64,000 nt of DNA from Gentiana macrophylla. Its lineage: Eukaryota > Streptophyta > Magnoliopsida > Gentianales > Gentianaceae. Shown here piece after piece: positions 55,441 to 64,000 of the stretch; position 1 is the first letter of the stretch, and each line of letters starts with the position of its first letter. The stretch is taken from assembly GCA_026214975.1 (NCBI GenBank), contig JAOBSW010000571.1, forward strand, positions 1 through 64,000. Direction: 5' to 3'. The notes beneath the pieces were generated by a model, which was given only the letters and a program-made list of their open reading frames with translations, made no database searches and was not told the DNA's origin. Made by a program: the position numbers and the translations under genes.

Positions 55441-55790
55441 ATCCGTGTGCCTTGGCTATAGGGTCTATCGTGTATGCCATATTGTGTACGAGACCGGACG
55501 TCTCATACCCTCGAGTGTCATGAGCATGTATCAAGCAAATTGCAGTGAGGCCACTGGATTACTGATCAATAATATCCTAAGTACATGAGACATACTAAGA
55601 ATATGTTCCTAGTTCATGGGAACTCGAATTTGGTAATTCTCGGTTATGCAGATGCAAGCTTTTAGCCTGATGCAGATGCAAGCTTTTAATCAGAAACTCA
55701 ATGGCTCGGAATAATGGGCTTGTCATTATTCCAAAGAACTGAGTAATAGGCTTTCCATTGTTCTGTTGAGTTCTTACCATCTACCTTCAC
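55441..55790. repeat. Unassigned repeat fragment
   Basis: Contains the segment shared with the left end of the window (55683-55736 versus 163-216) and a short direct repeat GCAGATGCAAGCTTTTA (55645 and 55672 regions). No gene seen. Confidence 0.4.
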
Positions 55791-56850
55791 TATGAAGGAC
55801 CTCAAGACCGGTCAGACACTCTTCCGCGGCGAAACTAGATATGGAGTTTACGTTTGGCCAAAGTCTCCGCCTCATTTAGCCTTTGCCAGTGCCACAACAT
55901 AACAAAATACTTGGCACCGTAATTTGGGTCATCCCCCACTCAAATTTTTCAGTTTATTGTTTCGAATAATAATTAATCATTTTCTGTTTCGGACTAAGGC
56001 CACTTTGAGGCATGTTCTTGCAATAAAATCCATGAACATCTGTTTAATGTTTCTACCTTACAATCTAGTCGTCCACTTGAAATTGTTTTCAATGATATTT
56101 GGACTTCACCTCGGTTATCTATTAATGGTTATCGATACTATGTTATTTTTGTTGATCATTTCATGAGGTATGTGTGGTTCTATCCGTTGCACCGTAACTA
56201 CAACAATTTTTCCAAATTTAAGTCGATTGTTGAGAACTATTTTCCCGAAAATTGAAGGTCCTCTACTTTGATAACGAGGTTGAAATTATTGGGTTAGAAC
56301 CCTTCATGGATTCTCATAGTATCACTTATCTTACCACTTCACCTCACACACCTCAGCATAATGGCTATTCCGAGAGACGTCACTTACACATAGTCTAGAC
56401 CGGTCTCACACTTCTCTCTCAAGCCTCACTCTCTGTTGATTACTGGATTTATGTGCTTGCTACTGCATTTTATCTTATTAACTGTATGCTTACCCGCACT
56501 TTATCTATGATCTCCCCTTATGAATTTTTTTGGCTCTTCCCCTAACTACGGAAAACTTCGCATCTTTGGTAGCTCAAGGTTCATCCAATCCTCCACCACC
56601 TCCCGACATCACTCATTGGGTTGGTTCTATTTCCCCCCTTTGATGCCTTCTCCCAACCTGTGCCTTCCTGCCCTTCCCCACCCACCTCCCCACCTCTACC
56701 CGGGTCTCCCACTCTAAATACTCTTGTCCCTTCCCTCTTCCCCTCCGTCCATTTCAGCTCCTTCCCCACCCCCTCCATCCCCAACCATCCTATGGCTACT
56801 CGATCCAAGCATGGCATTTGAAAACCGGTACAGAAGCTCAATTTACATAT
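55791..56850 (+). pseudogene. Second copia element: pre-integrase and integrase remnant
   Basis: Starts with MKDLKTGQTLFRGETRYGVY, the segment before the integrase, then NTWHRNLGHPPLKFFSLLF with the His pair of the zinc site. Later come residues matching LEIVFNDIWTSP.LSINGYRY (56080-56140), PLHRNYNNFSKFKSIVENYF (56180-56250), TTSPHTPQHNGYSERRH (catalytic Glu region, near 56340-56380) and LINCMLTRTLSMISPYEFFW. A Pro/Ser-rich linker lies at 56580-56800. Frameshifts and stops break it, and gag and the 5' LTR are absent. Confidence 0.8.
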
Positions 56851-56851
56851 T

Positions 56852-58396
56852 ATGACATATTATTCTATGGTTGAGCCTACCACTGTTAATCAAGCTCTAG
56901 CCCAAACTGTTTGGTTTAATGCTATGCAGGAGAAATATGATGCATTACTTAAGAATGACATGTGGGAGCTTGTCCCTTTAGATTCCTCATACAATATTGT
57001 TGCTTGTAAAAGGATAGTTCACATCAAGTGTAATTCTGATAGGACTGTTGATCATTAAAAAGCTCATCTTGTTGCCAAGGGCTTCAGTCAATGCCTAGGC
57101 CTTGATTATTACGACACATTAAACCAGTTTTGAAGCCTACCACAATTCGTGTTCTTCTTTATCTTTCCCTCAACATGGCTAACAGCTTTGGCAACTCGAT
57201 GTTCATCACGCCTTTCTACAAGGCACAATATCTGAAACTGTGTACATGTCTCATCCTCCGGGTTTTCATGATGCTTAGTAGCCATATCATGTATGTCACT
57301 TAAAGAAAGCCCTCTACAGGCTCAAACTGGCCCCTTGCACCTGGTATTATGAATTACGCCTATTTCTTACTCAACATGGCTTCTCCAACTCGGCTTCTGA
57401 TTCATTATTTTTAGGCATAATGATTATGTTCTATGCATTCTTGTCTATGTTTGATGACTTGGTTGTTACAAGTAGTAGCTCATCTGTTGTTGAATCCTTC
57501 ATTGCTACTATTGCTCGTCGTTTCTTGATGAAAGATCTTGGGGATCTTCATTACTTCTGGGTAATGAGGTTACTATCAATTAGGATGGCTTGTTGCTCTC
57601 TCAGCTCCGTTAACTTTCTGATATACATGCCATAATAAACATGCTAGACGCCAACGCATGTTCCACGCCAATGTAGCCTGATGTTACCCCGCTTACACAC
57701 ACAAATGATGATCCTCTTCTGGATCCGTCGGGTTATCGTTCCCTTATTGGCAACTTGCAATACCTTTCCTTTACCCGACCGGATGTCTATTTTTCTATTA
57801 ATAAACTGGCCCAAGTTATGCATTCTCCCACGGCTACGCACTGGTGCCAAAAGGCTTCTCCGTTACCAGGCTGGTACCCTTGATTTTGGACTCCAATTTT
57901 ATCGTCACACCCCGCTCACGCTCCATGCCTTCTCTGATGCAGATTGGGGTGGCAATAAAACAGACTATTCATCCACCGATGCCTATGTCGTTTACCTTGG
58001 TCGCAATCTCATCTCGTGGAGTTCTAAGAAACAAAGCATAGTTGCTCGATCGTCCATTGAAGCTGAATACTAATATGTTGCCAACACTGCTGCTGAACTC
58101 AATTCGTGTCCTTTATTCTTGACGATCTTGGCTACGCCAACTCTGCTGTCCTGGTTATCTATTGTGACAATCTTGGCGCCACTCACCTAAGCTCCAATCC
58201 GGTATTCTACTCTCGTATGAAACAAGTTGCCGTTGACTTTCACTTCATACGTGAGCAAGTTAACTTGGGCAAACTTTGGGCCACACATGTCTCCACCAAA
58301 AACCAACTTGTGAACGTCCTTATCTAGCCTCTTGACAAGTGCTTATTTGCATCCAATATGGTCAAGGTTGGCATTCGCTACATTAGTCCAGCTTGA
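56852..58396 (+). pseudogene. Second copia element: RT and RNase H, copy 1
   Basis: RT begins VEPTTVNQALAQTVWFNAMQ with KYDALLKNDMWELVPLDSS. A stop ends IVHIKCNSDRTVDH. The YVDD site near 57440-57460 is disrupted by one extra T (LSMFDDLVV). RNase H reads LQFYRHTPLTLHAFSDADWG with NKTDYSSTDAYVVYLG and SWSSKKQSIVARSSIEAEY, then a stop where most copia have the next residues. The end, VIYCDNLGATHLSSNPVFYS, is in another frame. A second, tandem copy of this whole segment starts at 60107. Confidence 0.85.
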
Positions 58397-58896
58397 GGGT
58401 CATAATAGCTTGAGGGTCATTATAGCCGAATAATCTTTGATTCTTTAATTAATATCGTAGATATTTGATTGATTATGTGTAGATATTTGATTGATTCATT
58501 TACCTCATTTAACTCATTATTCGTTGTATAAATATACTTCTGCACACCAAATACAAATGAAGTATTTTTCCACATTTACTATTGTGTTATGATATGTTGT
58601 CGTCGCATAAACCTGGTCACAGAAAATACCATTTCTTGTAGTACCTAATAGATCCACATTGCAAAAGTGGGAGAACCATAGAATTTGGGTCAGGCACATT
58701 AGAAAAGTGGGAGAAACAATGAGAGAAATTTTGGGTTATCTCATATTGAAAAAATGAGTGAAATATTAGGTGGAACGCATAATGGATTTGATGATAACTT
58801 GGGTCATCTCACATTGGAAAGATGAGAGAAAACACTACGTTGAGACATAAGGAATTTAAAAACTTCGGTTAACCATGTTAGAAACATATTGTATTT
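58397..58896 (+). repeat. 3' end of second copia element and adjoining repeat, copy 1
   Basis: AGCTTGAGGGTCATAATAG may be the polypurine tract and LTR start. A TATA-like GTATAAATATAC lies near 58526. From 58620 short degenerate repeats built on ACATTGCAAAAGTGGGAGAA / CACATTGGAAAGATGAGAGA occur to about 58840. The matching region in copy 2 is 61558-62055. LTR borders could not be fixed, since no 5' LTR is present. Confidence 0.5.
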
Positions 58897-59779
58897 TTTT
58901 ATTTTATTTTTCAACAGCCAAGAAACTTTTCATTAATCAGCAAGATGCTAAGAAATTACAAATAAATTCCAAAGTTCCAGGTAAAAGATACCAATTTTCA
59001 AATCAAACACTATAAAAGAAGCAACCTCAAACTAAATCATTCGCAAACAAACCAAGTCACAAAGAATAGCCTTGATCTCCACGTCAATGAAAATCGAAAC
59101 CATTATCCTAAGGTCTCAAGAAGCGCAATCATCGGATTTGCCTTCCAATCTTCCCATTCTAGCTTCTTGAGGCAATTAGCATTCGAAAGCCAAAAAAAAA
59201 AGACAACCTCTGAATCTCTCTGAAGATCAATTCCGGATTAATGACAAACGAATTAAAAATGACTTTATTTCTCTGATTCCAAATGACCCAGGCAGTGACA
59301 CCAACTATTGCTGACCACAAACGGGAGTTCAAAGACAAAGGAGACGGACCGGTGTAAAGGATGCATAAATCACTAAAGGAGAATGCATTTAACCCAACTA
59401 TCTTACACCAACTTAAAACATGCGACCAAATCAAAATGAAACATCGCAAGTTTAACAAAAGATGATTAATGATTCTTCAAACTTGTAGCACAACGGACAA
59501 AGATAGTCATGAATATCAATACCGCGATAAATGAGATTCGGTTTTGTTGGAATTCTGTTGAGACTTGCCTTCCACATGAATAAATTAACTTTCGATGGTA
59601 GAAGTTTGTTCCACTTTGCAACCTTCTCCCACTCCGAAAAAGTATTTTTAAAAGATTCCAACTCTAGCTTTTTGCTCAGAATGGCCATCGAAAAGATACC
59701 ATTTATACATAGACTCCACCGTAATTTATCGTTTTCACCTGTGAAGCCACAAACAGAATTGATTAAGTTCTCCACAAAC
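58897..59779 (-). mobile_element. 5'-truncated L1-like LINE with 17-bp target duplication
   Basis: The insert is flanked by a perfect 17-bp duplication AGAAACATATTGTATTT (58880-58896 and 59780-59796). The plus-strand left end is T-rich (TTTTATTTTATTTTT), the reverse of a poly(A) tail, so it lies on the minus strand. It codes for the C-terminus of LINE ORF2: LLPSKVNLFMWKASLNRIPT, then DYLCPLCYKFEESLIIF (reverse-transcriptase zinc-binding domain) and a following frame with LWSAIVGVTAWVIWNQRNKV. Truncation at the 5' side and a long target duplication are the hallmarks of target-primed reverse transcription. Confidence 0.92.
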
Positions 59780-59796
59780 AGAAACATATTGTATTT

Positions 59797-60106
59797 GATA
59801 ACTTGAGTTAACCATTTTAGCAAGGTACATAATGTATTTTTTGACTTGGGTTAACTATTTTATGTTAAATGAGGCTGATAGACCTATCTATTATTAAATT
59901 TATTATAACTCAAGTAGGGCAACTAGGACTCATGATTTCTGAGGCATTAAAATAACTATTAACTCCTTGTAAAATTTTAGAATTTCAGTTAAGTTTAAAA
60001 TTTATGAAAAACTTCGGCTAGTTCAGCAAAGGAAGACATTTAATTCCACGACTAGTCAATAGGAAAAAAATAATTCAAAAATGCAAGTATGATAAAACAA
60101 GACATT
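59797..60106. other. Non-coding tail of tandem unit 1
   Basis: Matches 62056-62373. No coding signal. It contains TTAACCATTTTAGCAAGG / TTAACTATTTTATG repeats. Confidence 0.5.
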
Positions 60107-61557
60107 GATGCAGTACTTAAGAATGACATGTGGGAGCTTGTCCCTTTAGATTCCTCATACAATATTGTTGCTTGTAAATGGGTATTTCACATCAAGTGTA
60201 ATTCTGATAGGACTGTTGATCATTAAAAAGCTCGTCTTGTTGCCAAGGGCTTCAGTCAATGCCCGGGCCTTGATTATTACGACACATTAAACCAGTTGTG
60301 AAGCCTACCACAATTCGTATTCTTCTTTATCTTTCCCTCAACATGGCTAACATCTTTAGCAACTCGATGTTCATCATGCCTTTCTACAAGGCACACTATC
60401 TAAAACTGTGTACATGTTTCATCCTCCGGGTTTTCATGATGCTTAGTAGCCATATCATGTATGTCACTTAAAGAAAGCCCTCTACAGGCTCAAACTGGCC
60501 CCTTGTGCCTGGTATTATGAATTATGACTATTACTTAACATGGCTTCTCCAATTCGGCTTCTGATTCATTATTTTTTTAGGCATAATGATTATGTTTTAT
60601 ACATTCTTGTCTATGTTGATGACTTGGTTGTTAAAAGTAGTAGCTCATCTGTTGTTGAATCCTTCATTGCTACTATTGCTCGTCGTTTCTCTATGAAAGA
60701 TCTTAGGGATCTTCATTACTTTTGGGTATTGAGGTTACTATCAATTAGGACGGCTTGTTGCTCTCACAGCGCCGTTAACTTTCTGATATACATGCCATAA
60801 TAAACATGCTAGACGCCAACGCATGTTCCACGCCAATGTAGCCTGATGTTACCCCGCTTACACACACAAATGATGCTCCTCTTCTGGATTCGTCAGGTTA
60901 TCGTTCCCTTATTGGCAACTTGCAATACCTTTCCTTTACCCGACCGGATGTCTATTTTTCTATTAATAAACTGGCCCAAGTTATGCATTCTCCCACGGCT
61001 ACGCACTGGTCATTTGCCAAACGGCTTCTCAGTTACCAGGCTGGTACCCTTGATCTTGGACTCCAATTTTATCGTCAAACCCCGCTCACGTTCCATGCCT
61101 TCTCTGATGCAGATTGGGGTGGCAATAAAACAGACTATTCATCCACCGGTGCCTATGTTGTTTACGTTGGTCGCAATCTCATCTCGTGGATTTCTAAGAA
61201 ACAAAGCACACTTGCTCGATCGTCCATTGAAGCTGAATACTAATTTGTTGCCAACACTGCTGCTGAACTCAATTCGTGTCCTTTATTCTTGACGATCTTG
61301 GCTACGCCAACTCTGATGTCCTGGTTATCTATTGTGACAATCTTGGCGCCACTCACCTAAGCTCCAATCCGGTTTTCTACTCTCGTATGAAACAAGTTGC
61401 CGTTGACTTTCACTTCATACGCGAGCAAGTTAACTTGGGCAAACTTTGGGCCACACATCTCTCCACCAAAAACCAACTTGTGAACGTCCTTATCTAGCCT
61501 CTTGACAACCGCTTATTTGCATTCAATATGGTCAAGCTTGGCATTTGCTACTGTAGT
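60107..61557 (+). pseudogene. Second copia element: RT and RNase H, copy 2
   Basis: Starts in RT at VLKNDMWELVPLDSS. It keeps ILVYVDDLVVKSSSSSVVES with an intact YVDD (60540-60800 frame), which copy 1 has lost. RNase H reads MQYLSFTRPDVYFSINKLAQ, LLSYQAGTLDLGLQFYRQTP, LTFHAFSDADWGGNKTDYSS and SWISKKQSTLARSSIEAEY, followed by the same in-frame stop as copy 1. The shared stops (after RTVDH and after EAEY) show that decay started before the duplication. Confidence 0.85.
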
Positions 61558-62373
61558 CCAGCTTGAGGGTCATAATAGCCAAATAATCTTTGATTCTTTA
61601 ATTAATACCTTAGATATTTGATTGATTATGTGTAGATATTTGATTGATTCATTTACCTCATTTAGCTGATTATTCATTGTATAAATATACTTCTATACAC
61701 CAAATACAAATTAAGTATTTTTCCACATTTATATACTATTGTGTTATGATATGTTGTCGTCGCATTAAGCCTTGTCACAGAAAATACCATTTCTTGTAGT
61801 ACCTATAGATCCACATTGCAAAAGTGGGAGAACCATAGAATTTGGGTCAGGCACATTAGAAAAGTGGGAGAAACAATGAGAGAAATTTTGGGTTATCTCA
61901 TATTGAAAAAATGAGTGAAATATTAGGTGGAACGCATAATGGATTTGATGATAACTTGGGTCATCTCACATTGGAAAGATGAGAGAAAACACTACGTTGA
62001 GACATAAGTAATTTAAAAACTTCGGTTAACCATGTTAGAAACATATTGTATTTGATAACTTGAGTTAACTATTTTAACAAGGTACATAATGTATTTTATG
62101 ACTTGGGTTAACTATTTTATGTCAAATGAGGCTGATAGACCTATCTATTATTAAATTTATTATAACTCAAGTAGCGCAACTAGGACTCGTGATTTCTGAG
62201 GCATTAAAATAACTATTAACTCCTTGTAAAATTTTAGAATTTCAGTTAAGTTCAAATTTTATGAAAAACTTCGGCTAGTTCAGCAAAGGAAGACATTTAA
62301 TTCCACGACTAGTCGATAGGAAAACAAATTCAAAAATGCAAGTATGATAAAAAAAATATATATATATACATTG
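61558..62373 (+). repeat. 3' end and repeat tail, copy 2
   Basis: Counterpart of 58397-58896 joined to 59797-60106, i.e. the same sequence without the LINE. It carries a (TA)n run at 62357-62368. It shows the empty site of the LINE insertion, AGAAACATATTGTATTTGAT, at about 62036-62055. No gene seen. Confidence 0.7.
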
Positions 62374-62461
62374 ATTCAGGTTACACACTTCAAACTAAAT
62401 GTTAAATCATAACTTTAATTCTGATAGAGATATGTAATTAAAGGTAAGCTTTTCCCTCTAA

Positions 62462-62833
62462 TTATTTAAGTATCTCAAATACAACAAGTTGTTTAGCATG
62501 ACTGGAGAGAGTAACATTAACGTAAGCCAAACATAAATGATGAACATCCTTCTTGCCCTTCTTAGCCATTGCTTCAATTTTAAGGTGATAGCCTATGTAG
62601 CCTTGTGCAGTTTTGTCTACGGTATATACGTCTTTGACTCGTTGGAACTGTAACACATCATGATTTTTTCTGTTGTGTTCATCAATTGCGAACTTTCCCG
62701 CAGCTTCCTTTTTGGCAGGACTATTTGGGTCTTCCCAAGTAATATCGATGCTTTCAATAGCTAATCCCAAGTAAAAGAAAGCCAAGAGCATTGCTAAGAT
62801 TGTAAACGAAAGTGCTTGAAACTTTGGAGACAT
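62462..62833 (-). CDS. Cystatin-like secreted protein
   Basis: 123 codons. The start is the ATG at 62833; the open frame extends to a TTG at 62890, but an ATG preceded by an A-rich context is the natural plant start. The N-terminus MSPKFQALSFTILAMLLAFF with YLGLA looks like a signal peptide. The mature part fits a plant cystatin in length and in order: GKFAIDEHNRKNHDVLQF (helix, compare the LARFAVDEHN motif), VKDVYTVDKTAQGYIGYHLK, then LCLAYVNVTLSSHAKQLVVF. Cystatins inhibit papain-type cysteine proteases. The inhibitory loop QxVxG is not present at its usual place (residues TAQGY instead), and the second-loop Pro-Trp is not evident, so inhibition is doubtful. The frame has no stops or frameshifts, unlike everything around it. 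Confidence 0.72.
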   Translation of the reverse strand: MSPKFQALSFTILAMLLAFFYLGLAIESIDITWEDPNSPAKKEAAGKFAIDEHNRKNHDVLQFQRVKDVYTVDKTAQGYIGYHLKIEAMAKKGKKDVHHLCLAYVNVTLSSHAKQLVVFEILK

Positions 62834-62940
62834 TTTTTTTTCTTCTTTTGAAAGAAACACTGAGATAGATAGAGATTGTGCTGGACTCAATTAACCACCA
62901 GTAGTAAATGTCTTAGTGAGGTGGACATGTGTGTAAAAGG

Positions 62941-62951
62941 GTTATTTATAG
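62941..62951 (-). promoter_or_regulatory. TATA box of the cystatin-like gene
   Basis: The minus strand reads CTATAAATAAC about 110 bp upstream of the ATG, leaving a leader of roughly 80 nt, a normal plant spacing. The leader contains TCTCTATCTATCTC and an A-rich run before the ATG. Confidence 0.65.
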
Positions 62952-62961
62952 TGTCCTGAGC

Positions 62962-63005
62962 AGGGGCGGATCTGCGTGTATCAGGGTGGGGTCATCTGAC
63001 CCCAC
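62962..63005. mobile_element. hAT-like terminal sequence beside the cystatin promoter
   Basis: GCAGGGGCGGATCTGCG followed by GGGGTCATCTGACCCC is the terminal pattern common in plant hAT elements. The matching inverted end (CCGCCCCTG) is not found to the right within the window, so the other end is missing, diverged or beyond 64000. Confidence 0.5.
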
Positions 63006-63159
63006 TGAGATCCAAAATATATTTTTTAATATTAAAACGATATAGTTTTGTCGTTAAAAAATAGGGGGAATGAGGGATAATGACAGAAATATTTCATAAA
63101 TTGAGTAGAAGGACAGTCTTTTAAAACTTTTGCATAAAGGACAAAACTATTTATTCATC

Positions 63160-63345
63160 ATTTAAATTCACTTGTGTTCAAAATTCTTTATTTAAATTCA
63201 TCGCCTAAATTTTCATTTAAATTCACTAATTCTCAAAATTCATTGTCGAAATTCACCGATTTTGGGATTCACTATCGAAATTCATTGTTTAAATTCACTA
63301 ATTTTAAGGATTCACCTGAGGAGATTCACCGATTTTCGGGATTCA
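63160..63345 (+). repeat. Short tandem repeats of TTTAAATTCACTAATTTT type
   Basis: The phrases TTTAAATTCA(C/T), GAAATTCA and CACCGATTTT(G/C)GGGATTCA recur about every 20-25 bp. The ORF at 63174-63464 passes through it and is a repeat artefact. Confidence 0.6.
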
Positions 63346-63560
63346 ACTGTCATTCTTCTACCGCTATAAAAATTATGAAGTTGTCATTCTCCTATAAAAA
63401 ATATGTAGTTGTCGCGTTACTTAAAAATATTCCAGATTGTGTCATTATCCCTAATTTCCCATAAAAATATAGTTTTAGCCTTCGATGATCCCACCGAATC
63501 AAATATTGGATAAATAATGTAGTTTTACAGTTCAGTTACCTCACTGGAAAAAAATTTCTG
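63346..63560. other. Non-coding AT-rich segment
   Basis: Only short repeats such as TATAAAAATTATGAAGTTGTC / TATAAAAAATATGTAGTTGTC (63365 and 63393 regions) are seen. No gene. Confidence 0.4.
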
Positions 63561-63569
63561 GTCCGGAGT

Positions 63570-63870
63570 AAAGTTTAATATTTGTACTATTTTGATCATC
63601 GCAACAAACTTTGACTTAAACCAACAAATTTGACCTATTGACTTTAATCACAACACATATGTGATTATAAATTTTTATAGTATAGGATAATATTTGTACT
63701 ATCTTGAATATTGCAACAAACTAAACCGATAAACTTTGACCTATTGACTTCTATCACAACACACCTGATGATATATTTGTATAGCCTACTTTAATATATT
63801 TTTATAATCTTGAATATTGCCATAAACTTGAACTATTGATTTCAATCACCACACACATAATGTAATGATA
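63570..63870 (+). repeat. Three-unit tandem repeat (about 105-118 bp)
   Basis: Units starting near 63570, 63688 and 63793 share TAATATTTGTACTAT.TTGA, GCAACAAACT, AACTTTGACCTATTGACTT and ATCACAACACA. The third unit is the most diverged. No coding signal. Confidence 0.65.
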
Positions 63871-64000
63871 AGTTTGTTTATAGGTAATTTGTTTTTTATT
63901 ATTATGAAAAACAGGAAATTTATTTTTGAATCGTTTTTTTTTTTTATATTTTTTTTTAATGATTTAGCATCTCTTTAAATGGCAATGGGCATAAATATTT
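63871..64000. repeat. AT-rich segment shared with 8318-8431
   Basis: TTTTTTATTATTATGAAAAA, a T-run and the ending GGGCATAAATATTT parallel 8318-8431. It may be the start of a dispersed element continuing outside the window. Confidence 0.4.

Larger units (their letters stand above)
56939..62373 (+). repeat. Tandem duplication of the second copia 3' half
   Basis: Unit 1 is 56939-60106 (including a later LINE insertion and its target duplicate), unit 2 is 60107-62373. Both run from GATGCA(T/G)TACTTAAGAATG to a tail ending ...AAATGCAAGTATGATAAAA..ACATTGAT. Without the LINE the units are about 2.27 kb and differ by scattered substitutions. Confidence 0.85.

Noticed and set aside
56581..56841. Minus-strand Gly/Glu-rich ORF
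   Set aside because: Complement of the Pro/Ser-rich linker between integrase and RT of the second copia element.
62834..62890. N-terminal extension of the cystatin-like ORF
   Set aside because: It would start at TTG; the in-frame ATG at 62833 gives a normal signal peptide and leader.

Overview
This window is plant nuclear DNA, most likely from a eudicot, made almost entirely of transposable elements. The families are plant-specific: Ty1/copia, Ty3/gypsy of Tat and Athila type, L1-like LINEs and hAT termini. Only one ordinary host gene is supported, a small cystatin-like gene near the right end.

Layout. (1) 1-284 is non-coding flank. (2) 285-8276 is a degenerate plus-strand Tat/Retand-like Ty3 element with two LTRs, a second (archaeal-type) RNase H interrupted by a hAT-like insertion, a tandem repeat after pol and an antisense ORF. 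(3) About 8440-8827 and 53039-54750 are two halves of one minus-strand L1 LINE, split by the block between them. (4) 8828-53033 is a Ty1/copia element with apparently identical 161-bp LTRs and a perfect CGTAT target duplication, swollen to 44 kb by nested insertions: a gypsy solo LTR (11337-13089, TSD CTCGT), then a 38-kb minus-oriented block at 14273-52583 made of two Athila-like elements, AB (14273-47581) and C (47582-52583), joined by a deleted LTR-LTR junction. AB was itself hit in its integrase by plus-strand element D (17984-32410, TSD CTTTG) and in its reverse transcriptase by plus-strand element E (34206-41783), which has no pol. (5) 54750-55790 is LINE leader and unassigned sequence. 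(6) 55791-62373 is a degenerate second copia element whose RT/RNase H/3' end is tandemly duplicated; one copy was then hit by a 5'-truncated LINE with a 17-bp TSD. (7) 62462-62833 (minus) is the cystatin-like gene, with a TATA box and a hAT terminus just upstream. (8) 63001-64000 is AT-rich tandem repeats.

The most interesting signal is the non-coding organisation shared by the Athila-like elements AB, C, D and E. All four keep a second, internal polypurine tract about 1 kb before the terminal one. In AB, C and D the internal tract follows a stem with an AGGA loop, and most terminal tracts also follow a hairpin. Between the two tracts lie conserved blocks. A two-hairpin motif with compensatory base changes lies downstream of pol in AB, D and E. 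AB, C and D also carry CpG-rich imperfect palindromes in doublets about 20 bp apart directly upstream of the LTR TATA box and again in the leader. D has a third copy of this promoter-like module, with its own TATA box, between pol and its extra 3' ORF, which suggests an internal promoter. E carries the 5' half of a tRNA-Asp gene, the tRNA whose 3' end matches its primer-binding site, and its LTR has been lengthened by duplication of the LTR end plus PBS.

Many reading frames are broken. Part of this is decay. Paired LTRs, however, differ mostly in CpG-rich tracts and runs, so some frameshifts may be consensus errors in the assembly. All lineage names come from motifs read by eye; no database search was possible.
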